Below are positions 54,520 through 63,758 of a stretch of 64,000 nucleotides of DNA, piece by piece (the first letter of the stretch is position 1; every line of letters begins with the position of its first letter). The stretch is from Balneola sp. (lineage in GTDB: Bacteria > Bacteroidota > Rhodothermia > Balneolales > Balneolaceae). Location: the NCBI GenBank assembly GCA_002696035.1, contig NZQV01000002.1, positions 1 to 64,000 of the forward strand. Reading direction: 5' to 3'. The notes under the pieces were generated by a model. That model searched no databases. It had not been told where the DNA came from and was given only the letters and a program-made list of their open reading frames with translations. A program made the position numbers and the translations under genes.

Positions 54520-55125
54520 TTAGCCCTTCATTTTGGGCAGCGATAGATTATACCGGATGGAAACTGTCCTTATGGTGATAATTACAGCTGTTGTAATAAA
54601 GTAATTCAGGTTTTCGGGGAGATTGAGTTCCAGGCCCATGTAAAACACAACGGCTCCCAAAAGACAAGCTGTGGCATAGATCTCTTTCCGGAAAATCAGC
54701 GGGATCTCGCGACAGAGAACATCACGCGTAATTCCGCCTACCACGGCTGAGATCATCCCCATCATACCAGCCAGGAAGGGATTCAATCCAAATGAAAGTG
54801 CCTTTTCCATTCCAATGATGGTGAACATAGCAATTCCAATAGTATCAAAGATGAAGAGTGTTTTGCTGAAGTTTTTGAGCTTCTTACCCATCAGAAAGGT
54901 AAACGGTACGGCAGCTAAGATCACCATGGGATAGGTCATATCGGCCATCCAGGTAATGGGGTGACTGTTGAGCAACAGATCGCGCACGGTTCCTCCACCG
55001 ATGGCTGTCACAAAGCCCACGACTGCGGCTCCAAACACATCCATATCGGTCCGGGCCGCCAGCCGAATACCGCTAATGGCGAACACAAACGTACCGATGA
55101 GGTCGAGGAGGTAAATGATGTCCAT
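54520..55125 (-). CDS. TRIC-type (UPF0126/YicG) membrane protein
   Basis: A 201-residue protein with seven helices in two repeated halves, each with a glycine-rich motif: TAIGGGTVRDLL and SAVVGGITRDVLCREIPLI. This family includes prokaryotic trimeric intracellular cation channels. ATG 55123-55125 (MDIIYLLDLIGTFVFAISGI) is preferred over a nine-codon longer frame. It is located downstream of the mrp gene on the same strand, separated by a strong hairpin. Confidence 0.9.
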   Translation of the reverse strand: MDIIYLLDLIGTFVFAISGIRLAARTDMDVFGAAVVGFVTAIGGGTVRDLLLNSHPITWMADMTYPMVILAAVPFTFLMGKKLKNFSKTLFIFDTIGIAMFTIIGMEKALSFGLNPFLAGMMGMISAVVGGITRDVLCREIPLIFRKEIYATACLLGAVVFYMGLELNLPENLNYFITTAVIITIRTVSIRYNLSLPKMKG

Positions 55126-55140
55126 TTCTAAATATATAAA

Positions 55141-55172
55141 ACGTAGGGACACAAGATTTTGTGTCCCTACGT
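55141..55172 (-). terminator. Perfect 14-bp hairpin after mrp
   Basis: ACGTAGGGACACAA (55141-55154) and its exact complement (55159-55172) form a 14-bp stem with a 4-base loop. No long T-run follows, so it may be a REP-type palindrome acting as a terminator. Confidence 0.65.
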
Positions 55173-55203
55173 TAATTCAACATCTTTTATAATTAACAAC
55201 CAA

Positions 55204-56328
55204 TTATGGCCGGAATTTAATATCTACTTTCTGGGTCGGAGATTGTTCTTTATTCCGGATGGCGAGCTGTTGCTCCATATTTCCGGTGGCTTCCATCAGG
55301 GCGGTTGCCGCAGGTGATGAACTGTCTTCCAGCACGATCGGTTTTCCGGAATCTCCGCCCTCACGTAAGGTCTGCTGAAGGGGTACTTCAGCCAGCACCG
55401 GAACATTCATTTCCTGTGCCAGCAGCGCAGCGCCGCCTTTACCAAAGATGTAATATTTTTTGTCTGGCATGTCCGGCGGAGTGAAGTAGGCCATATTTTC
55501 CACCATTCCCAAGACAGGCACATTCACTTTACCAAACATGGCTACCCCTTTACGGGCATCGTCCAGCGCCACGGTTTGCGGGGTTGATACAATTACGGCT
55601 CCGGTCAATGGCACGGTTTGCACAATGGTAAGCTGAATGTCGCCCGTTCCCGGAGGAAGGTCCAAAATCAGATAATCCAGCTCGCCCCATTCCACATCTG
55701 TCATGAACTGCTTGACGGCGCTTGTGGCCATCGGTCCGCGCCACACCATGGCCTGATCCACATCTACCAAAAACCCCATAGAAACCAGCTTGATGCCGTA
55801 TTTCTCATGAGGAACCAGTTTCTTTTTGGTGGTAATATTCGGGCGGTCGTGAATATTGAACATGGTAGGGATACTTGGTCCGTAGATATCGGTATCCATC
55901 AACCCAACTTTGTGACCTTTTTTAGCTAATGATGCTGCAATATTCACCGCGACAGTAGATTTCCCAACACCGCCTTTGCCCGATGCCACGGCAATGATAT
56001 TCTTCACGCCGGGCAGGATCTCCTGCTGTTGAGCCTGTTGCTGTCCCGGTTTCGAATCCTCAATTTCTTTCTTCTTGGAGAGATTCACGGCCATCTGAAT
56101 ATCCACAATGGCTTCCTTGTCGATGAATTTTTGAATGGCTTCTTCGCACTTTTCACGAAGCTGATCTTCCAGCGCCTCGTTCTTCTCAGGAAACTCGAGC
56201 GTAAACGACACATATTTATCCTGAACGATCACATCCTGCACCATATTGAGGGAAATGAGATCGCGTTGTTCGGAGGGGTGTAAAACCTGGCTGAGTGCTG
56301 ACTTAACCTGTTCTTTATTAATAGACAT
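55204..56328 (-). CDS. Mrp/ApbC/NBP35-family Fe-S carrier ATPase
   Basis: A 374-residue P-loop ATPase carrying Fe-S clusters. The N-terminal DUF59 (MIP18-like) domain covers ~1-85 (MSINKEQVKSALSQVLHPSE). The deviant Walker A is VASGKGGVGKSTVAVNIAA, with DTDIYGPSIPTMF and LDLPPGTGDIQLTIVQ. The CxxC motif that bridges clusters in many homologues was not found; only GMVENMAYFTPPDMPDKKYY stands at the usual place. Function in Fe-S delivery is therefore likely but may differ in mechanism. Confidence 0.92.
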   Translation of the reverse strand: MSINKEQVKSALSQVLHPSEQRDLISLNMVQDVIVQDKYVSFTLEFPEKNEALEDQLREKCEEAIQKFIDKEAIVDIQMAVNLSKKKEIEDSKPGQQQAQQQEILPGVKNIIAVASGKGGVGKSTVAVNIAASLAKKGHKVGLMDTDIYGPSIPTMFNIHDRPNITTKKKLVPHEKYGIKLVSMGFLVDVDQAMVWRGPMATSAVKQFMTDVEWGELDYLILDLPPGTGDIQLTIVQTVPLTGAVIVSTPQTVALDDARKGVAMFGKVNVPVLGMVENMAYFTPPDMPDKKYYIFGKGGAALLAQEMNVPVLAEVPLQQTLREGGDSGKPIVLEDSSSPAATALMEATGNMEQQLAIRNKEQSPTQKVDIKFRP

Positions 56329-56516
56329 GAATTATTTTGAACCTAATGTTGATGAACGGTCATACTTTTAATTTCGGTGCTAAAGATAAGAATTCTTATG
56401 GAGAATTAATTCCATGAACCAAGTGGTAAATCATCCGACATCTGCAAAGGAACGCGGATGACACGGATTGAGCGGATAGTCGTGGGTTTTGTGATTATTC
56501 AGATGATGGTGCAATA

Positions 56517-56720
56517 CAACTGGTTCCACTCGCTCTGCGTTGGAACCTCATTTTGGTGCTGTAAAAATCTGCGATCATAAGCATACATTTTCCTCGCAGA
56601 GTTATGCAGAGTTTTGGGAAAAGGGAATGTTCTCTCATGACTACTCAATCAGCATATATCAACATCTTTGGACCACCGATCCGGCAGGCATTCCGAACGT
56701 ATTGTTCGGAACGAGGGAAA
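56517..56720 (+). repeat. Flanking direct repeat, left copy (with 26-nt hairpin copy 3)
   Basis: Contains the hairpin GGTTCC-AC-TCGCTCTGCGT-T-GGAACC (56522-56547). After CCTCGCAGAGT comes an ~95-bp block (56622-56716): GGGAATGTTCT, GACTACTCAATCAGC, TATATCAACATCTTTGGACC, and hairpin CATTCCGAAC / GTTCGGAACGAGG (56689-56716). The same blocks in the same order recur at 58793-59054. Confidence 0.85.
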
Positions 56721-56734
56721 AATATCCCATCCCA

Positions 56735-57322
56735 CTAAGGATTTTTAAAATAAATAATCTTCGCAATTTGATGTGTTGCTAAGTTGAAATCGATAAGTAT
56801 TCCATCATAGTCATTATTAGAGCAATTAAACGTTACTACATAGTTTGGATCTATTGCTGGCTTGTAGATTATTTTAAGATTGCTTCCAAACTTTTGCTTT
56901 AGTTCTTCAAAAGAATCTCCCACCCTAATTTCTTTTCCTAAAATCTTTACCGGCCAGTAACTATTTGTGATTTCAATATTCGTTACCCGTTCAAACTCCG
57001 TATCAAAGGCCACGATATTACTACCAAACGCAAATAGCCTTTCCCGAGAAGTCTCATTGTTAGTTACTGATGTATTTGAACCCCACAATGATTGAACACT
57101 GCTATTGTTGCCATCTGTAGCATTTATCTGATTAACTGTATGACCTTTGTATGTAATCGAGTCGTAGGCACTGCATGAAATCAAATTCCTTCCATTTGGT
57201 TGGGTTTGAATTGGATTATTTATTGTATTAGGATCACCAACTTGTCCCTGTGCAAATATATTTGCTGAAATAAAAGCAACATTAGCAATCAAAAATATTA
57301 ATATGGTTTTCAATTTTTTCAT
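56735..57322 (-). CDS. Secreted protein of unknown function in the M23 cassette
   Basis: A 195-residue exported protein from ATG 57320-57322 (MKKLKTILIFLIANVAFISA). No family recognised. The mature part starts QGQVGDPNTINNPIQTQPNG. It has SCSAYDSITYKGHTVNQINA and ends GILIDFNLATHQIAKIIYF. The SYWPVKILGKEIRVGDSFEE then LKQKFGSNLKIIY stretch looks like a small globular repeat. AT-rich with many Asn codons, unlike neighbours. It lies 19 bases after the M23 gene, in an operon with it. Confidence 0.75.
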   Translation of the reverse strand: MKKLKTILIFLIANVAFISANIFAQGQVGDPNTINNPIQTQPNGRNLISCSAYDSITYKGHTVNQINATDGNNSSVQSLWGSNTSVTNNETSRERLFAFGSNIVAFDTEFERVTNIEITNSYWPVKILGKEIRVGDSFEELKQKFGSNLKIIYKPAIDPNYVVTFNCSNNDYDGILIDFNLATHQIAKIIYFKNP

Positions 57323-57341
57323 GGTTATAAGTTTAAAAATT

Positions 57342-58685
57342 TTAGCAATCAGTTCCAGAAATAGGGTTGCCATTAGAATCAAATTTTGTTGAATAAAATG
57401 TTTCAGGATTTAAAGGATTTCCATAATCAAGCCCTGTATCCCAACCAGAACCTGTTCGCTTTCTAATTATTATGTGAGAATGTATATCATCAGTGGCTCC
57501 TGTACGAATTGCATTTCTTAAATTACCACTTAAACCTTGAATTCCAATTACATCTCCAGCTTCTATCGAAGAGCCATTAGGTGGCCAGCTATCTTCTTGC
57601 AAATGGCCAAACTGCATTGTGTAATAAACGCCATTTTTCTGAAAGCGTATGGTTACATGGTGACCTAAATCTTCATCATAACCATAGGCCTCAATATTAC
57701 CACTAAACGGGGCAAACCATGGCTTTCCTATGTCGTTGTTTATGTCTAAGCCACTGTGAAACTGACTTCCCTGGCTCCGAGTATATCCTTTTCTCCCTCC
57801 ATTAATACCACTATTTGTCTGCTCAGCAATCCTTGGATTCTTGACAGGATTTCCCACGCAAGGTACTTCCCCATCTATACAATCTCCATTTGTATCTTCA
57901 ACCTGCCCTACAGGACAGCTTTCAGGGTCAGGATCGCTATCATTACCAGAACCTCCTCCAGGAGGATCATTTGGGTCTGGATCCTCATCACAACCACCAC
58001 CGGGGTAATCACAGCCACCAGTTCCTCCTCCGTCATCACCACCCGGATCTAATTGCTGTTCTTCACATACCCAAATGGTATAAAGATGCTCATTATTTAA
58101 TTCCGAATCCCACTCTTTCACTTCCTGCCAATAACAATGCATGGTTGTTTTCTGCTTGGAAGGAGAAGTGGTTTTCGTTTTTTTGTTTTCAGGTTTAAAT
58201 CCAAATTTACTAGCCCAATCCAAAATCGCTTGTTTTTGGCTCTTGGTATCTGGTATAATTGCCGCTACTATCCTATATGGTTCTTTGCTTTCTGGATCCA
58301 CAAAAATAACGTACTTAAATACCTTTTTCCTTGAAGAAGCTTTGATGTCCTCTTTATCTGGATTCAACCGGAAATATTTATACTTAAACTTTTTATTCTT
58401 TTTATAACTGATAAATCCTACATAAGGAGATTTCTTGTTCTTACTATAATTTAGCAACGTCTCTTTCAGAGCTTTCTTTTGCTCTTCACTAATGTCCTGA
58501 AAATTCACGCTCTTCAGTTTTTGCTCCTCGTTGAAGAAAGTCCCTCTCGATCCATTAGGAACAAGAGTTTCCCCCTCAAGAAGAAATACTGCTTCTTTAG
58601 ATGGAATCTTTTCATTAACCCCAGAATCTGCACAGCCCGTCAAAAGCAACACCCCGGCATAACATAATAGTAGTAAATATTTCAT
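57342..58685 (-). CDS. M23-family peptidase lipoprotein
   Basis: A 447-residue lipoprotein. Signal MKYLLLLCYAGVLLLTGCAD (lipobox LTGC). An unknown N-terminal domain (~30-190) is followed by a Gly/Asp/Pro-rich linker (~210-275, GGDDGGGTGGCDYPGGGCDE). The C-terminal M23/LytM domain has HSGLDINNDIG (HxxxD), MQFGHLQED and DDIHSHIIIRK (HxH). All zinc ligands are present, so an active peptidoglycan endopeptidase or bacteriocin-like lysin is plausible. AT-rich and repeat-flanked, suggesting transfer. Confidence 0.87.
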   Translation of the reverse strand: MKYLLLLCYAGVLLLTGCADSGVNEKIPSKEAVFLLEGETLVPNGSRGTFFNEEQKLKSVNFQDISEEQKKALKETLLNYSKNKKSPYVGFISYKKNKKFKYKYFRLNPDKEDIKASSRKKVFKYVIFVDPESKEPYRIVAAIIPDTKSQKQAILDWASKFGFKPENKKTKTTSPSKQKTTMHCYWQEVKEWDSELNNEHLYTIWVCEEQQLDPGGDDGGGTGGCDYPGGGCDEDPDPNDPPGGGSGNDSDPDPESCPVGQVEDTNGDCIDGEVPCVGNPVKNPRIAEQTNSGINGGRKGYTRSQGSQFHSGLDINNDIGKPWFAPFSGNIEAYGYDEDLGHHVTIRFQKNGVYYTMQFGHLQEDSWPPNGSSIEAGDVIGIQGLSGNLRNAIRTGATDDIHSHIIIRKRTGSGWDTGLDYGNPLNPETFYSTKFDSNGNPISGTDC

Positions 58686-58792
58686 GTGTTAGAACTCTAT
58701 TTGTCAATAATTTTTAGACAAGAGTCACACACACACACGATTTGTTACAAAAGTTTTGAAATTAATTTATCGGGCTTAAGATATTCCTTACG

Positions 58793-59054
58793 TCTGGTTC
58801 TACACGCTCTGCGTTGGAACCTCATTTTTCCTCGCAGATTTCCGCAGAGTTTGGCGCAGAGTTGCGCTGAGGGTTCAGTACCTCATTAATTTCAATCTGC
58901 GAAACTCAGCGTTTTCATCAGCGAGCTTCTGCGAGAAACAAGGGTTTTTGGAAAAGGGAATGTTCTTTCGCGACTACTCAATCAGCCTATATCAACATCT
59001 TTGGACCAGTGGTCCGGACAGGCATTCCGAACGAGCCGTTCGGAACGAGGACAA
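58793..59054 (+). repeat. Flanking direct repeat, right copy (with 26-nt hairpin copy 4)
   Basis: Contains GGTTCT-AC-ACGCTCTGCGT-T-GGAACC (58796-58821). After CCTCGCAGATT an extra ~90 bases interrupt the order, then GGGAATGTTCT, GACTACTCAATCAGC, TATATCAACATCTTTGGACC and hairpin CATTCCGAACG / CGTTCGGAACGAGG (59023-59050) follow. The extra part holds direct repeats of CTCAGCGT.TTCATCAGCGAG, also found at 59056-59083. Confidence 0.85.
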
Positions 59055-59320
59055 ACTCAGCGTATTCATCAGCGAGCCTCTGCGAGAAACAAGAATTTGT
59101 AAACGAGACGTAATCTAATTCGAATCCGTCATTCGGTTAATCGCTATTCTTTTCCTTTGATTTGCAATTTGTTTAACCCCACACAAACATTCCCAATAAA
59201 TACCTATGTTGTGCCGATTTTTGGTGAACAAACCCTTACCTTTCGCCTGATCGATATACAGGATCTCGGGGATCATCGGTGAACCGAATTGACGTAAACT
59301 CAGACCTTATAACTTCGTAC
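59055..59320. other. Intergenic region before gcvT
   Basis: After a further CTCAGCGTATTCATCAGCGA copy nothing gene-like is seen. A TACCTTTC box (59237-59244) resembles a -7 element but has no TTTG 19 bases before it. No glycine-riboswitch signature was found. Confidence 0.5.
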
Positions 59321-60421
59321 ATGTCAAAGAAAACGCCTTTTTACGCCATTCACGAAAATGCCGGCGCCAAGCTGGTAGACTTTGCCGGATTCCAAATGCC
59401 GGTTCAATATGATGGAATTAAAGCTGAACATGCTGCCGTTCGCGAGGCCGTGGGAATTTTTGATGTTTCTCATATGGGTGAATTCTACATCAGCGGTCCC
59501 GAAGCGCTCGACCTCCTGCAGATGGTGACCGTGAACGATGTTTCTAAATTGACCGAAGGCAAAGCGCAGTACACCTGCATGTGCTACGATGACGGCGGGA
59601 TCGTGGATGACCTGATCATTTATAAACTTTTTGATGACGCCGGATACATTGCCGTGGTAAACGCCTCCAATATTGAAAAGGACCTGAACTGGATCCTCGA
59701 TAACAATTCGTTTGATGCTGAGGTGAAAGATCAATCGGATGATACCTGCTTATTGGCCGTACAAGGACCCAAATCTGTGGAAACCCTGCAAAAGCTTACT
59801 GATCTGGATCTGAGTGATATTGGCTTTTATTCTTTCAAGATGGGAAATCTGGCCGGTATGGATAACGTAGTTTTTTCTGCCACGGGATACACCGGCGAAA
59901 AAGGATTTGAGCTGTATTTTGATAAAAATCATGTGGATCCTGAAAAAGTTTGGAATGCCATCATGGACGCCGGCGAGGAGTTTGGTATTGAACCTTGTGG
60001 ACTGGGAGCTCGCGATACGCTCCGATTGGAAATGGGTTTTGCGCTGTATGGCAACGACATCACCAAAGACACGCATCCGCTGGAGGCCCGCCTTGGCTGG
60101 ATCACCAAATTCGACAAAGGGGATTTCATCGGCAAGGAAGCCCTTCAACAGATAAAAGAAGCCGGTTTAAAAAGACAGCTTGTGGGCTTTGTGGTGGAAG
60201 GTGAACGCAACATTCCCCGCAAGGATTACATCATCCAAAACGATGCGGGAGAAGAAATTGGGGTTGTTACCAGCGGAACAATGTCCATCACTTTGGGTAA
60301 AGGTATAGGGATGGGTTATGTAGATACAAATTATAAAGATGAAGGAACCGAGATACAGATCGCCATTCGCAAAAAGCAGGCGAAGGCTACGGTTACCCGT
60401 CCTCCTTTCATAAAAAAATAA
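59321..60421 (+). CDS. gcvT: Aminomethyltransferase (glycine cleavage T protein)
   Basis: A 366-residue enzyme transferring the methylene group of aminomethyl-lipoyl GcvH to tetrahydrofolate. DVSHMGEFYISGP, GTVDD-like GGIVDDLIIYKL and GLGARDTLRLEMGFALYGND are family blocks, the last holding the folate-binding region. ATG 59321 (MSKKTPFYAIHENAGAKLVD) is preferred to the GTG 14 codons earlier. No gcvH or gcvP is adjacent. It heads a probable gcvT-comB-ftsK unit. Confidence 0.95.
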   Translation: MSKKTPFYAIHENAGAKLVDFAGFQMPVQYDGIKAEHAAVREAVGIFDVSHMGEFYISGPEALDLLQMVTVNDVSKLTEGKAQYTCMCYDDGGIVDDLIIYKLFDDAGYIAVVNASNIEKDLNWILDNNSFDAEVKDQSDDTCLLAVQGPKSVETLQKLTDLDLSDIGFYSFKMGNLAGMDNVVFSATGYTGEKGFELYFDKNHVDPEKVWNAIMDAGEEFGIEPCGLGARDTLRLEMGFALYGNDITKDTHPLEARLGWITKFDKGDFIGKEALQQIKEAGLKRQLVGFVVEGERNIPRKDYIIQNDAGEEIGVVTSGTMSITLGKGIGMGYVDTNYKDEGTEIQIAIRKKQAKATVTRPPFIKK

Positions 60422-60445
60422 CGTACTAAGAGAGATCTAAAGAAT

Positions 60446-61183
60446 ATGCCAGAAATTAAATATATAGACGTTTTCTTTTCCTTACAGAGCTTTCAGGAAG
60501 AAGAGCTGCGCGGCAAAAGCGCGGTTATTATTGACGTACTTCGTGCCTCTTCCTCTATTGCCACCGCTATCCATAACGGAGCCAAAAAAGTGATTCCGGT
60601 AGCCGATATGAGCGACGCCATGAAGATCGCCACTACTATGGATCAAAAGGATTACCTGCTGTGTGGCGAGAAAAACGGGACCAAGATCGAAGGCTATCAC
60701 CTGGGCAATTCCCCGGCGGAATATGATCCCGAAGTTGTGGAAGGGAAAACATTGATCTTTAACACTACCAACGGAACCAAAGCCATTAAAAAGGCTTCGC
60801 TGGCGAATGAAGTATATGTGGGGACCTTCCTGAATCAGCAGTCCATTTTGAATGCAATGAATGAACACGACGACGAAGTGGTGCTCATTTGCTCAGGCTG
60901 GCAGGGACGACTGGCCATCGAAGACACCTTATTTGCAGGATCGCTGATCCATAACCTTACCGGTGGCACTCTTCCCGATAACGCCAAAGACGGCGCAAAA
61001 GTAGCATTTGGTCTTTTCGAAAAATATGGGGATGATTTAGAGGCTGCCATCAGCCGCAGCGACCATGCAAAGCGATTGGCTGAAGTGGTTTCTAATGACG
61101 ATATTACATTCTGTTGTAAAGTAAACGAATTTGATGTGCTCCCCGGAATGCGGGACGGAATTCTGACAAATCTGAATGGCTAA
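60446..61183 (+). CDS. comB: 2-phosphosulfolactate phosphatase family protein
   Basis: A 245-residue phosphatase family protein. VIIDVLRASSSIATAI, GEKNGTKIEGYHLGNSP and FNTTNGTKAI match ComB, which dephosphorylates phosphosulfolactate in coenzyme M-type or sulfolactate synthesis. The real substrate in bacteria without coenzyme M is not settled. It overlaps ftsK by 8 bases. Confidence 0.92.
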   Translation: MPEIKYIDVFFSLQSFQEEELRGKSAVIIDVLRASSSIATAIHNGAKKVIPVADMSDAMKIATTMDQKDYLLCGEKNGTKIEGYHLGNSPAEYDPEVVEGKTLIFNTTNGTKAIKKASLANEVYVGTFLNQQSILNAMNEHDDEVVLICSGWQGRLAIEDTLFAGSLIHNLTGGTLPDNAKDGAKVAFGLFEKYGDDLEAAISRSDHAKRLAEVVSNDDITFCCKVNEFDVLPGMRDGILTNLNG

Positions 61184-63716
61184 AAACAACTTAAATACAT
61201 CTACATCCGGTTTAGACGCTAACCGTAAAAAAGAGATCATCGGCATTATTGTGATGTCGATCGCAGTTCTTTTGGGGCTCAGCATCCTTTCTTACAATCC
61301 GGAAGATTACCGGTATGCCCGCAGCATTTCCTTTCTGGATCTGTTCAACCCCGATGCCAATTCCCGTCTGGTGAAAAACTGGCTGGGTCCGGTTGGGGCA
61401 TATATCTCCCACTACCTGGTTCACAGTTTATTTGGATACACGAGTATTATCTTAGCTATGATCGTCGGCTATCACGGATGGCACACCTTTCGCCGTCGTG
61501 ATTTCAAAGAACTCGGCTGGCTTTCGGTGTTATCTGTTTGGGGGATGGTGCTGCTATCCACTTTTATTGGCTGGCTGAATTCCAATACCGGATTCCCCGA
61601 TGATTCGATCTGGAGCGGAGCAGCCGGAGTAGCCATTGCACAGGTGATGTACAATATCACCAATATCGGATCCATCATTATTTTGTCTGTATTGATGCTC
61701 GTAACCATGTTGATGCTGGTGGACCGGGACCTTCAGAAAACCATCGACAATGTGAAATTGTGGATCGAAAGTTTGCAGGAAAAGCTGGAAGAACGTCGCG
61801 CTGCCCGACAGTTGCGTAAGGAAGAAAAAGCCCGGGAACGCGAAGAACGACTCGCCCAAAAGCGTGCTGAAAAAGAAGAGGCCAAGAAAGAAAAGAAACA
61901 GGCTCAGAAGGAAGAAGAGGAAGAAAAAGAATTAGCAAAACAGAAAATTGCCGAACCGAAGGACGAGAAAGAACCTGTAAAACCGGCTCCTTCCATTGAT
62001 GAGATTGTTGAGAAATCGGAAGAAGAAGATCAGAAAAAACGGGAAATTGAGAAAAGTAAGAATGATTCCCTCGATACCCGTCAACGTGCTTCTTTAGAAA
62101 AAGAAGAAGAGATCGATGATGAGGAAGACGACATAGAAGTTTCCGTATTTGTAGGTAAAGGCGAAGAAGAAGCTGACGCTAAAGACCTGGAGAAGAAAAA
62201 CCGGGAGCAGGCGAAAGAAGACAAACCGGTCATAAAGTATAAGTTCCCGAAAGTTGACCTGCTGGATCCTCCGCCCAATGAAGGCAATGAAGTGGACCTG
62301 GAGGAGATCAAAGAGAACAAACGCATCATCCTCGACAAGCTGAAGCGGCATAAGATCGAGATCGTGGGCATTAACGCCATCGTGGGACCTACGGTTACGC
62401 TGTATGAACTGGAACCCGCTCCGGATGTGAAGATCTCCAAGATCGAGAGCTATTCTAATGACCTGAAAATGGCTACGGCCTCGAAAGGCTTACGGATGCT
62501 TTCGCCGATTCCCGGAAAGTCTGCGGTTGGTATTGAAGTACCAAATAGTACACGCGAGACGGTTTTCATCAAGCAGGTTATAAACACCAAGAAATTTGTA
62601 GAAACCAATTTTGTGCTGCCCATCGCATTTGGTAAAACGATCGAAAATGAGGTTTTCATGATCGATCTAACCAAGATGCCTCACTTGCTTATTGCCGGTG
62701 CAACGGGTTCCGGTAAGTCGGTCGGTATCAATACAATCATTACCTGCTTGCTTTATAAGTGCCATCCCGATAATCTGAAATTTGTGATGATCGATCCAAA
62801 GAAGATCGAGCTTTCTCTCTATCGTAATATTCAGAATCACTTTCTGGCTATGCTTCCCGACTCGGATGAGCCGATCATAACCGATACATCCAAAGCGCAG
62901 GAGACCCTGGAAAGCCTGTGTAAGGAAATGGATGATCGCTACGATCTGCTCAAAATGGCCATGGTTCGCGACATCAAATCGTACAACGAGAAATATAAGA
63001 CCGGCGAGCTGGATGAGGATCTGGGACACCGACATCTTCCTTACATCGTAGTCATAATTGATGAGCTTGCAGATCTGATGATGACGGCCGGAAAACAAAT
63101 TGAGGAACCTATTGCCCGGCTTGCTCAGCTGGCTCGTGCCATCGGGATCCATTTGGTTGTAGCTACACAGCGACCTTCTGTGAACGTAATTACCGGTACT
63201 ATCAAAGCAAACTTCCCTGCACGAATCGCCTATCAGGTAGCGTCTAAAGTGGATTCCCGAACTATTCTCGATCAAGGCGGTGCCGATCAGCTCATAGGAA
63301 TGGGTGATATGTTGTTCAATAACGGAACCGGGCTGACCCGAATTCAAAATGCTTTTGTTTCTACGGAAGAAGTGGAACGTATAAATGAGTTCATTGGCAA
63401 GCAGGCCGGCTACAAACAACCGTTCCACCTGCCCATCATAAAAGAAGATACCACAGACATTCCTGACCCGTTAGATGACATAGACGAATACTTTGAGGCC
63501 GCTGCCAAGCTGGTGATATTGCATCAGCAGGGATCGGTTTCATTGTTGCAGCGTAAACTGAAGATCGGCTACAATCGCGCCGGACGAATTATAGATCAAT
63601 TATTTAATGCAGGCATTGTTGGACCATATCAAGGCAGTACGGCACGGGATGTGCTTATCGATGACGAAGATGAATTACAGGAACTTCTGGACAATCTGGA
63701 TGAGTATGAGGGATAA
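61176..63716 (+). CDS. ftsK: DNA translocase FtsK/SpoIIIE
   Basis: An 846-residue septal DNA pump. Four membrane helices lie in ~20-190. A long charged linker (~200-330) is rich in Glu, Lys and Arg (EERRAARQLRKEEKARERE). The motor has Walker A IAGATGSGKSVGINT and Walker B IVVIIDELADLMMTAG; the C-terminal gamma winged helix (~785-846, LQRKLKIGYNRAGRIIDQLF) reads KOPS-type sites. Full length. It overlaps comB by 8 bases. Confidence 0.97.
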   Translation: MAKNNLNTSTSGLDANRKKEIIGIIVMSIAVLLGLSILSYNPEDYRYARSISFLDLFNPDANSRLVKNWLGPVGAYISHYLVHSLFGYTSIILAMIVGYHGWHTFRRRDFKELGWLSVLSVWGMVLLSTFIGWLNSNTGFPDDSIWSGAAGVAIAQVMYNITNIGSIIILSVLMLVTMLMLVDRDLQKTIDNVKLWIESLQEKLEERRAARQLRKEEKAREREERLAQKRAEKEEAKKEKKQAQKEEEEEKELAKQKIAEPKDEKEPVKPAPSIDEIVEKSEEEDQKKREIEKSKNDSLDTRQRASLEKEEEIDDEEDDIEVSVFVGKGEEEADAKDLEKKNREQAKEDKPVIKYKFPKVDLLDPPPNEGNEVDLEEIKENKRIILDKLKRHKIEIVGINAIVGPTVTLYELEPAPDVKISKIESYSNDLKMATASKGLRMLSPIPGKSAVGIEVPNSTRETVFIKQVINTKKFVETNFVLPIAFGKTIENEVFMIDLTKMPHLLIAGATGSGKSVGINTIITCLLYKCHPDNLKFVMIDPKKIELSLYRNIQNHFLAMLPDSDEPIITDTSKAQETLESLCKEMDDRYDLLKMAMVRDIKSYNEKYKTGELDEDLGHRHLPYIVVIIDELADLMMTAGKQIEEPIARLAQLARAIGIHLVVATQRPSVNVITGTIKANFPARIAYQVASKVDSRTILDQGGADQLIGMGDMLFNNGTGLTRIQNAFVSTEEVERINEFIGKQAGYKQPFHLPIIKEDTTDIPDPLDDIDEYFEAAAKLVILHQQGSVSLLQRKLKIGYNRAGRIIDQLFNAGIVGPYQGSTARDVLIDDEDELQELLDNLDEYEG

Positions 63717-63758
63717 GAGCTTTCAGCATTCAGACTTCAGCTCTCAGCGCACCAGAGC

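Noticed and set aside
59160-59320. Glycine riboswitch before gcvT
   Set aside because: Looked for the paired aptamer helices and found no matching stems or conserved loop sequences.
62667-63428. Antisense open frame (253 codons) inside ftsK
   Set aside because: It overlaps the conserved motor domain of ftsK and shows no recognisable protein features; a shadow frame.
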